Shown: piece by piece, positions 15,747 through 22,654 of the stretch
Layout: each line of letters opens with the position of its first letter
Numbering within the stretch: position 1 is the first letter of the stretch
From: JBIQLO01 sp044464175
Lineage (GTDB): Bacteria; Planctomycetota; Phycisphaerae; Tepidisphaerales; Tepidisphaeraceae
Direction: 5' to 3'
NCBI GenBank assembly: GCA_044464175.1
Contig: JBIQLO010000026.1
Coordinates: 1-28,707 of the forward strand
Length of the DNA stretch: 28,707 nucleotides
Translations under genes and position numbers: made by a program
Notes under the pieces: model-generated
Told to the model about the DNA's origin: nothing
Databases searched by the model: none
Seen by the model: the letters and a program-made list of their open reading frames with translations, nothing else

Positions 15747-17636
15747 ATGCAGGCTGCTTCCTTCAAAATTCGCGCGGTGCAGTTGGATCTGGCCAGGCAA
15801 ATGGAGACGCTGGATTTTATCCGCCGTTTCATCCATTTCATCGCCGCCAACGGCTACAACACCCTGGTCCTTTATCTGGAGGGACGCATCCGAACCGCCT
15901 CCTTCCCTTATCCCTCCCAGGAGGAGGGTTACACGCCCCGGGAGATGGCCCAAATCGTCCGGGAGGCGGCCGACGCGGGCATTCAGGTCATCCCCGTCAT
16001 TTCCACGCTTGGCCATGCCCATCAATTCCTAATGCATCCCCAATTGCGGCACCTTTCCGAAACGCGTGAGGGCTTCGTGGGCCGTTTCGGCGCGCAGACG
16101 GATGATGTCTTCTGCCCTTCCCAGCCGCAGACCTATCAATTTCTGGAAGCCTACCTCTCCGAAATCGCCGGTATTTTTCCCTCTTCCTTCATCCACGCCG
16201 GGGGCGATGAGGCATGGGACATCGCCCGCTGCGACCTGTGCCGCGCGCGCCTGGCCAGCGGCCAAACCCAGAGCGATCTGTTTGCCGCGCATCTCCAGGA
16301 AATTCACCGCATCATCACCGGCAAGCTGGGTCGGCGGGTCATCATCTGGGATGACATGTTCGAATATTACCCAGAAGCGCTCCAGACGATTCCGCGCGAC
16401 ATCGTCATGGCCTGCTGGCACTACGATCCGAGGGTGGAGAACACCAAATCCCACTTCTTCAATCGTGCCGTCGCCGATGCCCTGGCCACCTATGACCACC
16501 TGGGATTTGACTACCTGATCTGCCCGGCCGATGGCACCCTGGCCAACAGCGAAACCTTCACCGCCTATGCCTCCCGACACAAGCCGGTGGGGGGGCTGGT
16601 GACCACCTGGGAAAAAGGGACCTCCTTCATGCTCCAGAGCATGCCCCTTATCGCCGCCGTCGGGCGCGCCTGGGAGGCCGGGGCAACCGGCGATTTCACC
16701 CCTTTTGTTCGCCAGGCCGCCGCCGACCTGTTCGGCCTGCACGATGATTTATTCCTTCAGGCGATCCAGGCGATCTGCAACAGCGGCCTTGCTCGCGGAC
16801 GTCGAACCCGCCTCGACGCCTACCTCACTCGCCGGGAGAATAATCCCGATCTTGCCCGTCCCGCACTGGTGGACCTGCTATTGACGTGCCTGCCGGAATA
16901 CCGTCAGAAGGTGAAGCCGGAGTCGCGCGACATTCTGGAAGAAATCCTCCTTTCCCTGCGCAGCGAACAAATCACCCATCACCTGGAGCAGCTGCTCCCC
17001 GCCTTTTTCGTCCCGGATGCGGACCACTCCGCTCTGACCGCTAGGCTGCAGGAGATCATCCCGCAGGTGGAGCAGGATGGGCACGACTGGGTCGCCCTGT
17101 GGCGCCGGGTGCGCCCCGGCATCCTGCCGTGCAAGGTGGAGACGCTGTATCAATCCTTCCTGGCCAACCTGCGCCAAGTCCCTGCCCTGGCCGCCCGGAG
17201 CGGCGCCTTGAGCGTCCATTTCATGCTCCCCGACCAGTATTCCGCCCAGCGCGTGAAAATTCTCATCCGTTATGCCGACGCTCCGGCCTGGGAGGAGATT
17301 GGCCAGGGCATCTTCAAGGATGTCAGGCACTTCGACTGCTTTTATTCCCGGCTGTTCCCCATCGCCAAAGACAGAACGCCCGCCGCCGTGCGGGTGGAGA
17401 CCTGCGGCTTCGGCGGCCAGGGATTCACCTTCCTCCAGGCGCACAACGACAAAGGACGATTCATTCCCGCCGCCATCACCCGCGTGGTCGGAAATGTGGC
17501 CGATCCCCAGAACCTTCTGGCCCACGACTGGAAATGGGCCTTCGCCGGCGAACGCGACACGGCCAAACCCTTCTACGATGATGCCCTGGCCAATGCCCTT
17601 CACGGCTTCGACGTGGAATTGCGCGCTGCCGAGTGA
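15747..17636 (+). CDS. GH20-like beta-N-acetylhexosaminidase
   Basis: A 629-residue enzyme whose first about 310 residues form a GH20-type TIM barrel. The family's catalytic Asp-Glu pair is seen in FIHAGGDEAWD (D154-E155): the Asp positions the substrate acetamido group and the Glu is the acid/base. Other supporting segments are IQVIPVISTLGHAHQFL, VIIWDDMFEYYPE, MACWHYDPR and GLVTTWEKGTSF, whose Trp residues fit the substrate pocket. It probably removes terminal beta-linked GlcNAc or GalNAc. The N-terminal GH20b domain of classical members is missing, and the 300-residue C-terminal part is helical then beta-rich and unassigned. No signal peptide, so it likely acts on imported oligosaccharides. 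ATG 15747 follows GGAAAGGA by five bases. It is the sixth gene of the operon. Confidence 0.85.
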   Translation: MQAASFKIRAVQLDLARQMETLDFIRRFIHFIAANGYNTLVLYLEGRIRTASFPYPSQEEGYTPREMAQIVREAADAGIQVIPVISTLGHAHQFLMHPQLRHLSETREGFVGRFGAQTDDVFCPSQPQTYQFLEAYLSEIAGIFPSSFIHAGGDEAWDIARCDLCRARLASGQTQSDLFAAHLQEIHRIITGKLGRRVIIWDDMFEYYPEALQTIPRDIVMACWHYDPRVENTKSHFFNRAVADALATYDHLGFDYLICPADGTLANSETFTAYASRHKPVGGLVTTWEKGTSFMLQSMPLIAAVGRAWEAGATGDFTPFVRQAAADLFGLHDDLFLQAIQAICNSGLARGRRTRLDAYLTRRENNPDLARPALVDLLLTCLPEYRQKVKPESRDILEEILLSLRSEQITHHLEQLLPAFFVPDADHSALTARLQEIIPQVEQDGHDWVALWRRVRPGILPCKVETLYQSFLANLRQVPALAARSGALSVHFMLPDQYSAQRVKILIRYADAPAWEEIGQGIFKDVRHFDCFYSRLFPIAKDRTPAAVRVETCGFGGQGFTFLQAHNDKGRFIPAAITRVVGNVADPQNLLAHDWKWAFAGERDTAKPFYDDALANALHGFDVELRAAE

Positions 17637-17709
17637 ACCGTACAGCTGCCCGGAGGGTTCAAAATCCCACCCCGCCGCGGTATCCTACCCGTCAACAAAG
17701 GATCAACTC

Positions 17710-19035
17710 ATGAATCACGCCAAAGCTGGTTGGGCTACGCTCGAAATTACGCCTCCATTGGGGCTGCCTATGGGAGGGCGCGGGGCACGCTTCTCCCCCG
17801 GCGAGACGGTCCTGGACCCCCTCTATGGGCAGGTGACCCTGCTTGAAGACGCCCGCGGCCGCAAGCTCGCGTTGGTCTCACTCGACCTGGTCGGCGTCGG
17901 CCCGGAACTGGACATCGAGCTGCGGCGCGCCATCAGCAAAGTAACGGGCGTGATGCCTGAGTCCGTGCTGATCAATTGCTCCCATACGCACAGCGGGCCC
18001 ATGACCCACTGGTCGAGAATGGCTTCTCTGGAACTCAAGTCCCAGGCGATGCTGGCCTACGAACAGGAATTGACCTTTCGCATGCAGAAGGTCGCCGGTG
18101 AGGCATTGCGCCAACTCAGCCCGGCCGAGATTCGCTGGCATGAGGGCGTCTGCGATGTCGGAATCAACCGCCGTCGGCTGGTCGATGGAGAAGTGAGGAT
18201 GTGCCCCAACCCGCAGGGGGCCTACAACCATGAATTGACTGTCCTCCAGATCAACAGCAATCAGGGCCGGGCTCTGCTCTTCTCTCATGGGTGCCATCCC
18301 GTCATCGTTTACGGCCACAACTGGACCGGCATCTCTGCCGAGTGGCCCGGCCGCGCGCGCCGCTTCCTCCGTCAGGCGCTGGGCGAGTCAACCCACGCCC
18401 AGTTCTTCCAGGGGCTGGCCGGCGATGTGCGCCCCCGCGTCTTTGCCGATCTGGAAGCCGGCGTCTTTCGCAAGTCCCGTCCCGAAGATGTGGATGTCGC
18501 CGGGCAGACCGCCGCCCAGGCGGTTATGACCACCCTGGAGCAGGACAAGGGCCAGCCCCTCGACCTGAATCTGGCCTCCGTCAGCGGCTACGCCATGCTC
18601 AACTGCACCCCGGGCGATCCGTTGGAGGCATGGCAGGCGCAGGTGGAGGACCCCGATGAACTGACCCGCAACAACGCCCGCTTTTGGGTCCGACGGCTTG
18701 AGGGCGGCGCTGCCCCCAACGTGCATCTGCCCTGGTCCATCGGGCTGGTGCGTCTGGACAATGAGCACCAAATCGCCTGGATCGCCGGCGAGCCGCTATC
18801 CCAGTGGCTGGACCTGCTGCGCCAGGCCCTCCCGGGCAAGCGTCTGCTGCCGCTGGGCTACACGGGCGGTAGCCAGGGCTATCTGCCGCGCGATCATCAT
18901 CTGCCGGAAGGGGGGTATGAAATCACCCGTTCCCGCAAGATGAGCAACGATGGACCGGGACTTTTCAATCCGGGGCTCGACCAGGCGATGAGCCGGGCCT
19001 TTCAGTCCCTCCAGCAGCAGATTGATCGAAGTTGA
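17710..19035 (+). CDS. Neutral ceramidase-like metal hydrolase, short form
   Basis: A 441-residue protein resembling the N-terminal catalytic domain of neutral/alkaline ceramidases, zinc amidases that split ceramide into sphingosine and fatty acid. It has the opening AGWATLEITPPLGLPMGGRG, the metal-binding NCSHTHSGP (H92, H94) and SHGCHPVIVYG (H196), and AEWPGRARRFL. The equivalent of the GDVSPN nucleophile motif reads GDVRPR, so the catalytic Ser is Arg (R241). The immunoglobulin-like C-terminal domain of about 150 residues and the signal peptide are also absent. It is therefore a family member with probably different chemistry, perhaps an amidase or deacetylase acting on a sugar. Start ATG 17710 follows AAAGGA (17697-17702) by seven bases. 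It is the last gene of the glycan operon, 73 bases after GH20. Fold assignment is good; substrate is unknown. Confidence 0.78.
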   Translation: MNHAKAGWATLEITPPLGLPMGGRGARFSPGETVLDPLYGQVTLLEDARGRKLALVSLDLVGVGPELDIELRRAISKVTGVMPESVLINCSHTHSGPMTHWSRMASLELKSQAMLAYEQELTFRMQKVAGEALRQLSPAEIRWHEGVCDVGINRRRLVDGEVRMCPNPQGAYNHELTVLQINSNQGRALLFSHGCHPVIVYGHNWTGISAEWPGRARRFLRQALGESTHAQFFQGLAGDVRPRVFADLEAGVFRKSRPEDVDVAGQTAAQAVMTTLEQDKGQPLDLNLASVSGYAMLNCTPGDPLEAWQAQVEDPDELTRNNARFWVRRLEGGAAPNVHLPWSIGLVRLDNEHQIAWIAGEPLSQWLDLLRQALPGKRLLPLGYTGGSQGYLPRDHHLPEGGYEITRSRKMSNDGPGLFNPGLDQAMSRAFQSLQQQIDRS

Positions 19036-19053
19036 GGGGCGGGCCTAGAATCG

Positions 19054-19083
19054 TGGCGCTGCCGATCCCATCGGCTTGCGCCA
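19054..19083 (+). terminator. Strong hairpin between the glycan operon and the AlgH-like gene
   Basis: Arms TGGCGC-GCCGAT (19054-19066, one bulged T) and ATCGGC-GCGCCA (19070-19083, two extra T) pair over 12 base pairs with a CCC loop. It lies 18 bases after the ceramidase-like stop and ends where the AGGA ribosome binding site of the next gene begins. There is no T tract, so it may be a partial terminator, an mRNA 3'-end stabiliser for the operon, or a structure that controls translation of the next gene. Confidence 0.5.
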
Positions 19084-19094
19084 GGATCCCGACT

Positions 19095-19643
19095 ATGAAC
19101 TCGCTTCGCGGTCAACTTCTTGTTGCCTCCACCCAACTGGGCGACCCGAATTTCGCGCGCACCGTCATTCTCATCGTGCAGCATGATGAAAACGGGGCGC
19201 TGGGGCTGGTTCTCAACCGTCCGCTGGAAATCAGCGTCAAGGAGGCCCTGCGTGAAGTGCTGGAAGGGCCCTGCGCCATCCAGGGCCCGCTCTATCATGG
19301 CGGACCCTGTCCCGGCCCCCTGATGGCGGTCAACCGCCGCCCGACCGGCCAGGATCAGCAGGTGGCCCAGGGAATCTACTTCACCGCCGAGATCGTCCAG
19401 ATTGAGCCGCTCTTGCAGGAGGAATCCGCCTCCGCCCGCTTCTTTGTGGGATATGCCGGCTGGGGGGCCGGCCAGTTGGAGGCTGAGATTGATGAGGAGG
19501 CATGGCTCACCGCCCCGGCCCTGCCCCGCCATGTCTTTGAATTTCAGGATTCAGGCCGCCTCTGGGGCCGCCTGATGGCCGAAATGACTATGGGCAAGTG
19601 GATCGACCCGGATCGCCTGCCCGACGATCCGAGCCTGAATTGA
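19095..19643 (+). CDS. AlgH/YqgE (UPF0301) family protein
   Basis: A 182-residue cytoplasmic protein of the UPF0301 family, whose molecular role is not established. Family hallmarks are all present: LRGQLLVASTQLGDPNFARTVILIVQHDENGALGLVLNRP at residues 4-43, the PLYHGGPCPGPLMAV block, and FFVGYAGWGAGQLEAEIDEEAWL. Length is typical. The start at ATG 19095 is chosen because the family begins exactly here and AGGA (19083-19086) lies eight bases upstream; the longer frame back to 19032 would read through the hairpin. It is probably not functionally tied to the glycan operon in spite of sharing its strand. Confidence 0.92.
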   Translation: MNSLRGQLLVASTQLGDPNFARTVILIVQHDENGALGLVLNRPLEISVKEALREVLEGPCAIQGPLYHGGPCPGPLMAVNRRPTGQDQQVAQGIYFTAEIVQIEPLLQEESASARFFVGYAGWGAGQLEAEIDEEAWLTAPALPRHVFEFQDSGRLWGRLMAEMTMGKWIDPDRLPDDPSLN

Positions 19644-19648
19644 TCCGA

Positions 19649-19774
19649 CTACGGGTGGGGGCTGGTTCCCGATCGGTCGCTGGAGCGGGATAAAATCCAC
19701 CGCACCACGATCTTGGGACCGGCCGTGATCTTCACGGCGCCACGCGGGCGAAATCGTTCCACCAGTTTTCGCAT
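19649..19774 (-). CDS. Candidate small basic protein, 41 residues
   Basis: A short minus-strand frame between convergent-facing algH-like and the divergent sigma-54 activator gene. It starts MRKLVERFRPRGAVKITAGP and is rich in Arg and Lys with alternating hydrophobics, suggesting a small beta-strand-forming or nucleic-acid-binding protein. It has an excellent ribosome binding site, GGAGG five bases before the ATG, and about 73% G/C at third codon positions, in line with neighbouring genes. It stops six bases from the end of the AlgH-like gene. No family is recognised. A second frame on the same strand (ATG at 19793, 80 codons) begins just upstream with its own good ribosome binding site, but runs antisense into the AlgH-like gene and has weaker codon use. 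Confidence 0.4.
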   Translation of the reverse strand: MRKLVERFRPRGAVKITAGPKIVVRWILSRSSDRSGTSPHP

Positions 19775-19796
19775 TATTTCCTCCGGAAGACATTCG

Positions 19797-19827
19797 CCCC
19801 TCCTTTTTATCGTGCCAATCGGAGGGG
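19797..19827 (-). promoter_or_regulatory. Hairpin that would cover a minus-strand ribosome binding site
   Basis: CCCCTCC (19797-19803) and GGAGGGG (19821-19827) are a perfect 7-base inverted repeat. In minus-strand RNA the downstream arm is the AAGGAGGGG ribosome binding site of the frame starting at 19793, so pairing would block it. The loop contains TTGGCACGA, a good match to the -24 half of a sigma-54 promoter, but the -12 GC is missing. Confidence 0.35.
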
Positions 19828-19897
19828 AATTTAAGCCGCCAAAACAAAAAATCAGGGCCGCTACTTCCCAGCCGCCATGCGGAAAATATGATCAATT

Positions 19898-19923
19898 GCC
19901 TCTTTATTGCCTATAATAGAGGC
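19898..19923 (+). promoter_or_regulatory. TATAAT -10 element inside an inverted repeat at the activator start
   Basis: A perfect TATAAT (19912-19917) ends six bases before ATG 19924, so transcription would start at or next to that ATG and give a leaderless message. The flanking GCCTCT (19898-19903) and AGAGGC (19918-19923) form a perfect 6-base inverted repeat around it, a plausible operator. No good -35 hexamer is seen at 16-18 bases spacing, which weakens the promoter call. Confidence 0.4.
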
Positions 19924-21561
19924 ATGCGTCAACTGGAAATGCCTGAAATGGATGCAACCATCCCCACCATAGACCGGCGATTGGGCGTACTGACCGAAAT
20001 CGGCGGCATCCTCTCCACCGCCAGCGAGCTGCGCGAAGCCTTCGCCCAGGTGATGCAAATCATCTCCGATGAACTGCATATGTCTCGCGGCACTCTGGTT
20101 CTCCTCGACGAAACCAGCGGGCAACTGCGCACGGAGGCCGCCATCGGCCTCACCCCAGAGGAAATGCAGCGCGGCCAGTACGCCCTGGGCGAGGGGATCA
20201 CCGGCGGCGTCGTCGCCACCGGCCGGGCCCGGGCCATCCCCGACGTTCGCGCTGAACCCGACCTGCTCAACCGAACCGGACGCTTCACCCAGGACTCCGC
20301 CCAGCAGGTCAGCTTCCTCTGCATCCCGATCAAGATCGGCGGTCAGGCCGCCGGCGCCCTGTCGGCCGACTGCCCCTTCATCAGCCAGGAGCGGCTTCAC
20401 GCCGAATTGGTCTTCCTCGAGATCGTCGCCGCATTCTTGGCTCAGGCGATCCAGATTCGTCGGATGGTCCTCCGCCAGAAGGAGGAACTGTTGGAGGAGA
20501 ATGCCCAGCTCCGACAGCAGGTGCGCGACCGCTACCGCTTTGAAAACATCATCGGCGACTCTCCCGCCATGCACGAAGTCTTCGCCACCGTCGGGCAGGT
20601 GGCCGACTCCCGCGCCACCGTCCTGCTGCTGGGGGAAACCGGCACCGGCAAGGAGATGATCGCCAAAGCCATTCATTACAATTCCCCACGCCGCGACCGC
20701 CCCTTCGTCCGCGTCAACTGCGGGGCCCTCAGCGGCGCCCTTCTGGAATCGGAGTTGTTCGGCCATGTCAAAGGCTCCTTCACCGGCGCCATCCGCGACA
20801 AAGTCGGCCGGTTCGAGGCCGCCGACGGCGGCACCATCTTCCTCGATGAGATCGCGACCATGGAGCCACACCTTCAGGTCAAGCTCCTGCGCGTCCTGCA
20901 GGAACGCGAATTTGAGCGCGTCGGCGATACCCAGACCTTGAAAATCGACGTCCGCGTCATCGCCGCCACCAACGTGGACCTCCAGCAGCAGGTGGCGGCC
21001 GGCGCGTTCCGCGAGGACCTGTTCTACCGACTCAACGTCGTCAGCATTTATCTCCCGCCCCTGCGCAACCGCCGCGAGGACATTCCCCGCCTGATCGACC
21101 ATTTCCTCGACAAATACAACGCCCTCAACGGCCGCAATGTCCGCCGCATCAGCCGCGAGGTGCTCAGCGTTCTGCTCCGCTATCCCTGGCCGGGCAATGT
21201 GCGCGAGCTGGAAAACGCCGTGGAACGTGCGGTCGTGCTCAGCCGGGATGAGGATTTCACCGAGGACCTGCTTCCCCTGGGCGCGCGCATGTATGCCGCC
21301 CAGCGCCGCACCAGTGCCTCCAGCGAATCCCTCCAGACGCTGGCCGGACGCCTGGCCGAGCAGGCTTTGGCCGACTATGAGCTGCGCGAGGGCGAAATCC
21401 ACCACCTGGCCGTCGAGCGCCTGGAACACGCCCTGATTGAGCGGGCGCTGGCCCATTGCGGCGGCGTCAAAACCAAAGCCGCCGATTTCCTGGGCCTCAA
21501 CCGCAACACCCTCAACAAAAAGGTGAAGGAGCTGGGCATCACCGCCCGCGAGCCGAATTAG
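19924..21561 (+). CDS. Sigma-54-dependent activator, GAF-AAA+-Fis (NifA-like)
   Basis: A 545-residue bacterial enhancer-binding protein that uses ATP to open sigma-54 promoters. Residues about 15-185 form a GAF sensor (TEIGGILSTASELREAFAQVMQIISDEL, GEGITGGVVATGRARAIPDV, FLCIPIKIGGQAAGAL), followed by a short coiled coil (QKEELLEENAQLRQQV). The AAA+ domain has Walker A GETGTGKE (237-244), the sigma-54 contact loop GSFTGA (284-289), Walker B TIFLDE and the R finger region LFYRLNVVSIYLPPLRNRREDIP. The C-terminus is a Fis-type HTH (ERALAHCGGVKTKAADFLGLNRNTLNKKVKELGI). The layout is that of NifA/NorR/FhlA-like factors controlled by a small ligand or protein at the GAF domain, with no receiver domain. 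ATG 19924 is used, though 19939 and 19948 are possible. No full sigma-54 promoter was found nearby, so targets probably lie elsewhere. Confidence 0.93.
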   Translation: MRQLEMPEMDATIPTIDRRLGVLTEIGGILSTASELREAFAQVMQIISDELHMSRGTLVLLDETSGQLRTEAAIGLTPEEMQRGQYALGEGITGGVVATGRARAIPDVRAEPDLLNRTGRFTQDSAQQVSFLCIPIKIGGQAAGALSADCPFISQERLHAELVFLEIVAAFLAQAIQIRRMVLRQKEELLEENAQLRQQVRDRYRFENIIGDSPAMHEVFATVGQVADSRATVLLLGETGTGKEMIAKAIHYNSPRRDRPFVRVNCGALSGALLESELFGHVKGSFTGAIRDKVGRFEAADGGTIFLDEIATMEPHLQVKLLRVLQEREFERVGDTQTLKIDVRVIAATNVDLQQQVAAGAFREDLFYRLNVVSIYLPPLRNRREDIPRLIDHFLDKYNALNGRNVRRISREVLSVLLRYPWPGNVRELENAVERAVVLSRDEDFTEDLLPLGARMYAAQRRTSASSESLQTLAGRLAEQALADYELREGEIHHLAVERLEHALIERALAHCGGVKTKAADFLGLNRNTLNKKVKELGITAREPN

Positions 21562-21568
21562 CGTTTGC

Positions 21569-21597
21569 TTGACACCTTTTCTCTCAATTCGTAATCT
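21569..21597 (+). promoter_or_regulatory. Candidate promoter before the STAS/kinase genes
   Basis: TTGACA (21569-21574) is followed after 17 bases by TAATCT (21592-21597), a half-matching -10. It lies just after the activator stop codon and about 100 bases before the STAS gene, and would make a leader that contains the hairpin at 21637-21682. Confidence 0.45.
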
Positions 21598-21636
21598 CAA
21601 GAGGTGCTATCGCAAGCCGGAGCGGTTTCGTGCGCC

Positions 21637-21682
21637 GCCGGCGATCTTTGGAGTGTGCGGTTCGCCGCACCGGCCTGTTTTT
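21637..21682 (+). terminator. Hairpin with UUCG loop followed by a T tract
   Basis: GTGCGG-TTCG-CCGCAC (21655-21670) is a stable tetraloop hairpin, and GCCG (21637-21640) can pair with CGGC (21671-21674) outside it. TTTTT follows at 21678-21682. This resembles an intrinsic terminator for the activator gene, or an attenuator in the leader of the STAS gene if the promoter at 21569 is real. Confidence 0.45.
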
Positions 21683-21699
21683 CTAATCGGGAATCTCGC

Positions 21700-22059
21700 A
21701 TGTCCGAATCAACGCCCCCCTTGGCCGTCTCGCAGCAGAAGGACATCCGGATCGTCGAGTTCCGGGAACAGAAAATCCTGGACGAGGCGAACATCGCCGA
21801 GATCGGTCAAACGATCGGCGATCTGATCGACGCCAATGAATATCCGAAAATCCTTATTGATTTCTCCAACGTCGATCACCTTAGCAGCGCCGCCCTGGGC
21901 ATGCTCATCAACGTGAACAACCGAATCCGCCAGAAAAACGGCCAGCTCCGGCTTTCCAACATCAAGCCCCAGATTTTCGAAGTGTTCGTCATCACCAAGT
22001 TGAACAAGCACTTCAAGATCATGGGAACGCGCCAAGAGGCCCTGGCCAGTTTCACCTGA
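21700..22059 (+). CDS. STAS-domain anti-sigma factor antagonist (RsbV/SpoIIAA-like)
   Basis: A 119-residue single STAS domain protein. In partner switching, the unphosphorylated form binds an RsbW-like kinase and frees the kinase's target, and phosphorylation of one Ser turns it off. The fold's core is visible: DIRIVEFREQKILDEANIAEIGQTIGDLI, then ILIDFSNVDHLSSAALGMLI with S63 as the likely phosphoacceptor, then NGQLRLSNIKPQIFEVFVITKLNKHFKIM. ATG 21700 is chosen because the domain begins shortly after; the longer in-frame version back to 21604 would run through the terminator-like hairpin. The ribosome binding site GGGA is weak. The next gene encodes a matching kinase, so the two form a pair. 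Confidence 0.92.
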   Translation: MSESTPPLAVSQQKDIRIVEFREQKILDEANIAEIGQTIGDLIDANEYPKILIDFSNVDHLSSAALGMLINVNNRIRQKNGQLRLSNIKPQIFEVFVITKLNKHFKIMGTRQEALASFT

Positions 22060-22118
22060 TGATTCGCCCCCCACGCACTGCGATTCTTGGGACTGGAATT
22101 CTTGCGAGGTTGCTTTGA

Positions 22119-22628
22119 ATGGGTGTTGCCAGAGCGAATCATCGCGGCCGATCCGGACGCGCCGCAGCGCCTGCGGGCTCGCCTGCCGCGCCGCCCCCCC
22201 CGGAAAAGTTCCAGTTCACCATCCCTTCCATTCTCGCCACCGGCCATGAATCCCTCGAACGGATCATGAGCCGAATCGGGCTTCACGGCTTTGATGAACC
22301 CGATCAATTTGCCATCCGCCTGGCCACAGAGGAGGCCCTGGTCAACGCCATCAAGCACGGCAACGGCCTTGATCCCCAAAAGCAGGTGCATTTGACCGTC
22401 TCCATCACTTCCCGCCAGGTGGAAATCACCATTGAAGATGAGGGCCCCGGCTTCAAACGCGAGGCCGTCCCCGATCCCCGGCTCCGGCGCAACATCGGCC
22501 GCTGCTGCGGCAGGGGGCTGCTCCTTATCGAATCTTATATGGACCGGGTGGAGTACAGCCGTGGCGGCCGGCGCCTCCGGATGGTCAAGAAGAAGTCCCC
22601 CCGCCCGGCCGGCGCCGGTGACAAATGA
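22119..22628 (+). CDS. RsbW-like anti-sigma factor/serine kinase (HATPase_c_2)
   Basis: A 169-residue GHKL ATPase of the RsbW/SpoIIAB type, which phosphorylates its STAS partner and holds a sigma factor or another effector inactive. A 30-residue Ala/Pro-rich N-terminal tail precedes the domain. N box: RLATEEALVNAIKHGNG; G1 box: IEDEGPGF; G2 box: GRGLLLIESYMDRVEY, with a basic tail after it. The acceptor-binding part is complete and the length is usual. It starts 59 bases after the STAS stop with GAGG about ten bases upstream of ATG 22119. No sigma factor gene is present in the window, so the controlled target is unknown; the adjacent sigma-54 activator is one candidate partner. Confidence 0.9.
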   Translation: MGVARANHRGRSGRAAAPAGSPAAPPPPEKFQFTIPSILATGHESLERIMSRIGLHGFDEPDQFAIRLATEEALVNAIKHGNGLDPQKQVHLTVSITSRQVEITIEDEGPGFKREAVPDPRLRRNIGRCCGRGLLLIESYMDRVEYSRGGRRLRMVKKKSPRPAGAGDK

Positions 22629-22654
22629 CCGGCGATTCATGACAATGGATCCCG

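Noticed and set aside
17272..17709. N-terminal extension of the ceramidase-like frame back into the GH20 gene
   Set aside because: The extension lies inside the GH20 coding region in another frame. The start at 17710 has a good ribosome binding site and matches the family's beginning.
19551..19793. 80-codon minus-strand frame starting MSSGGNNAK with a good ribosome binding site
   Set aside because: It runs antisense into the end of the AlgH-like gene, has poorer third-base composition than the overlapping 41-codon frame, and looks low in protein character. It is kept only as context for the hairpin.
19809..19826. Sigma-54 promoter on the minus strand (TTGGCACGA)
   Set aside because: The -24 half is good but the required GC at -12 is absent at the right spacing, so it is not called as a promoter.
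20773..20790. GSFTGA instead of GAFTGA in the sigma-54 contact loop
   Set aside because: The Ala-to-Ser change is a tolerated variation in this family and all other AAA+ motifs are intact, so it is not evidence for loss of sigma-54 contact.
19861..21600. Very long minus-strand open frame opposite the sigma-54 activator
   Set aside because: High G/C at third codon positions removes stop codons from the complementary frame. The plus strand has a complete, motif-verified protein, and the minus frame resembles no family. The same applies to long antisense frames opposite uvrC, the GT-C gene, the GH operon, rhomboid, TMTC-like and dnaE.
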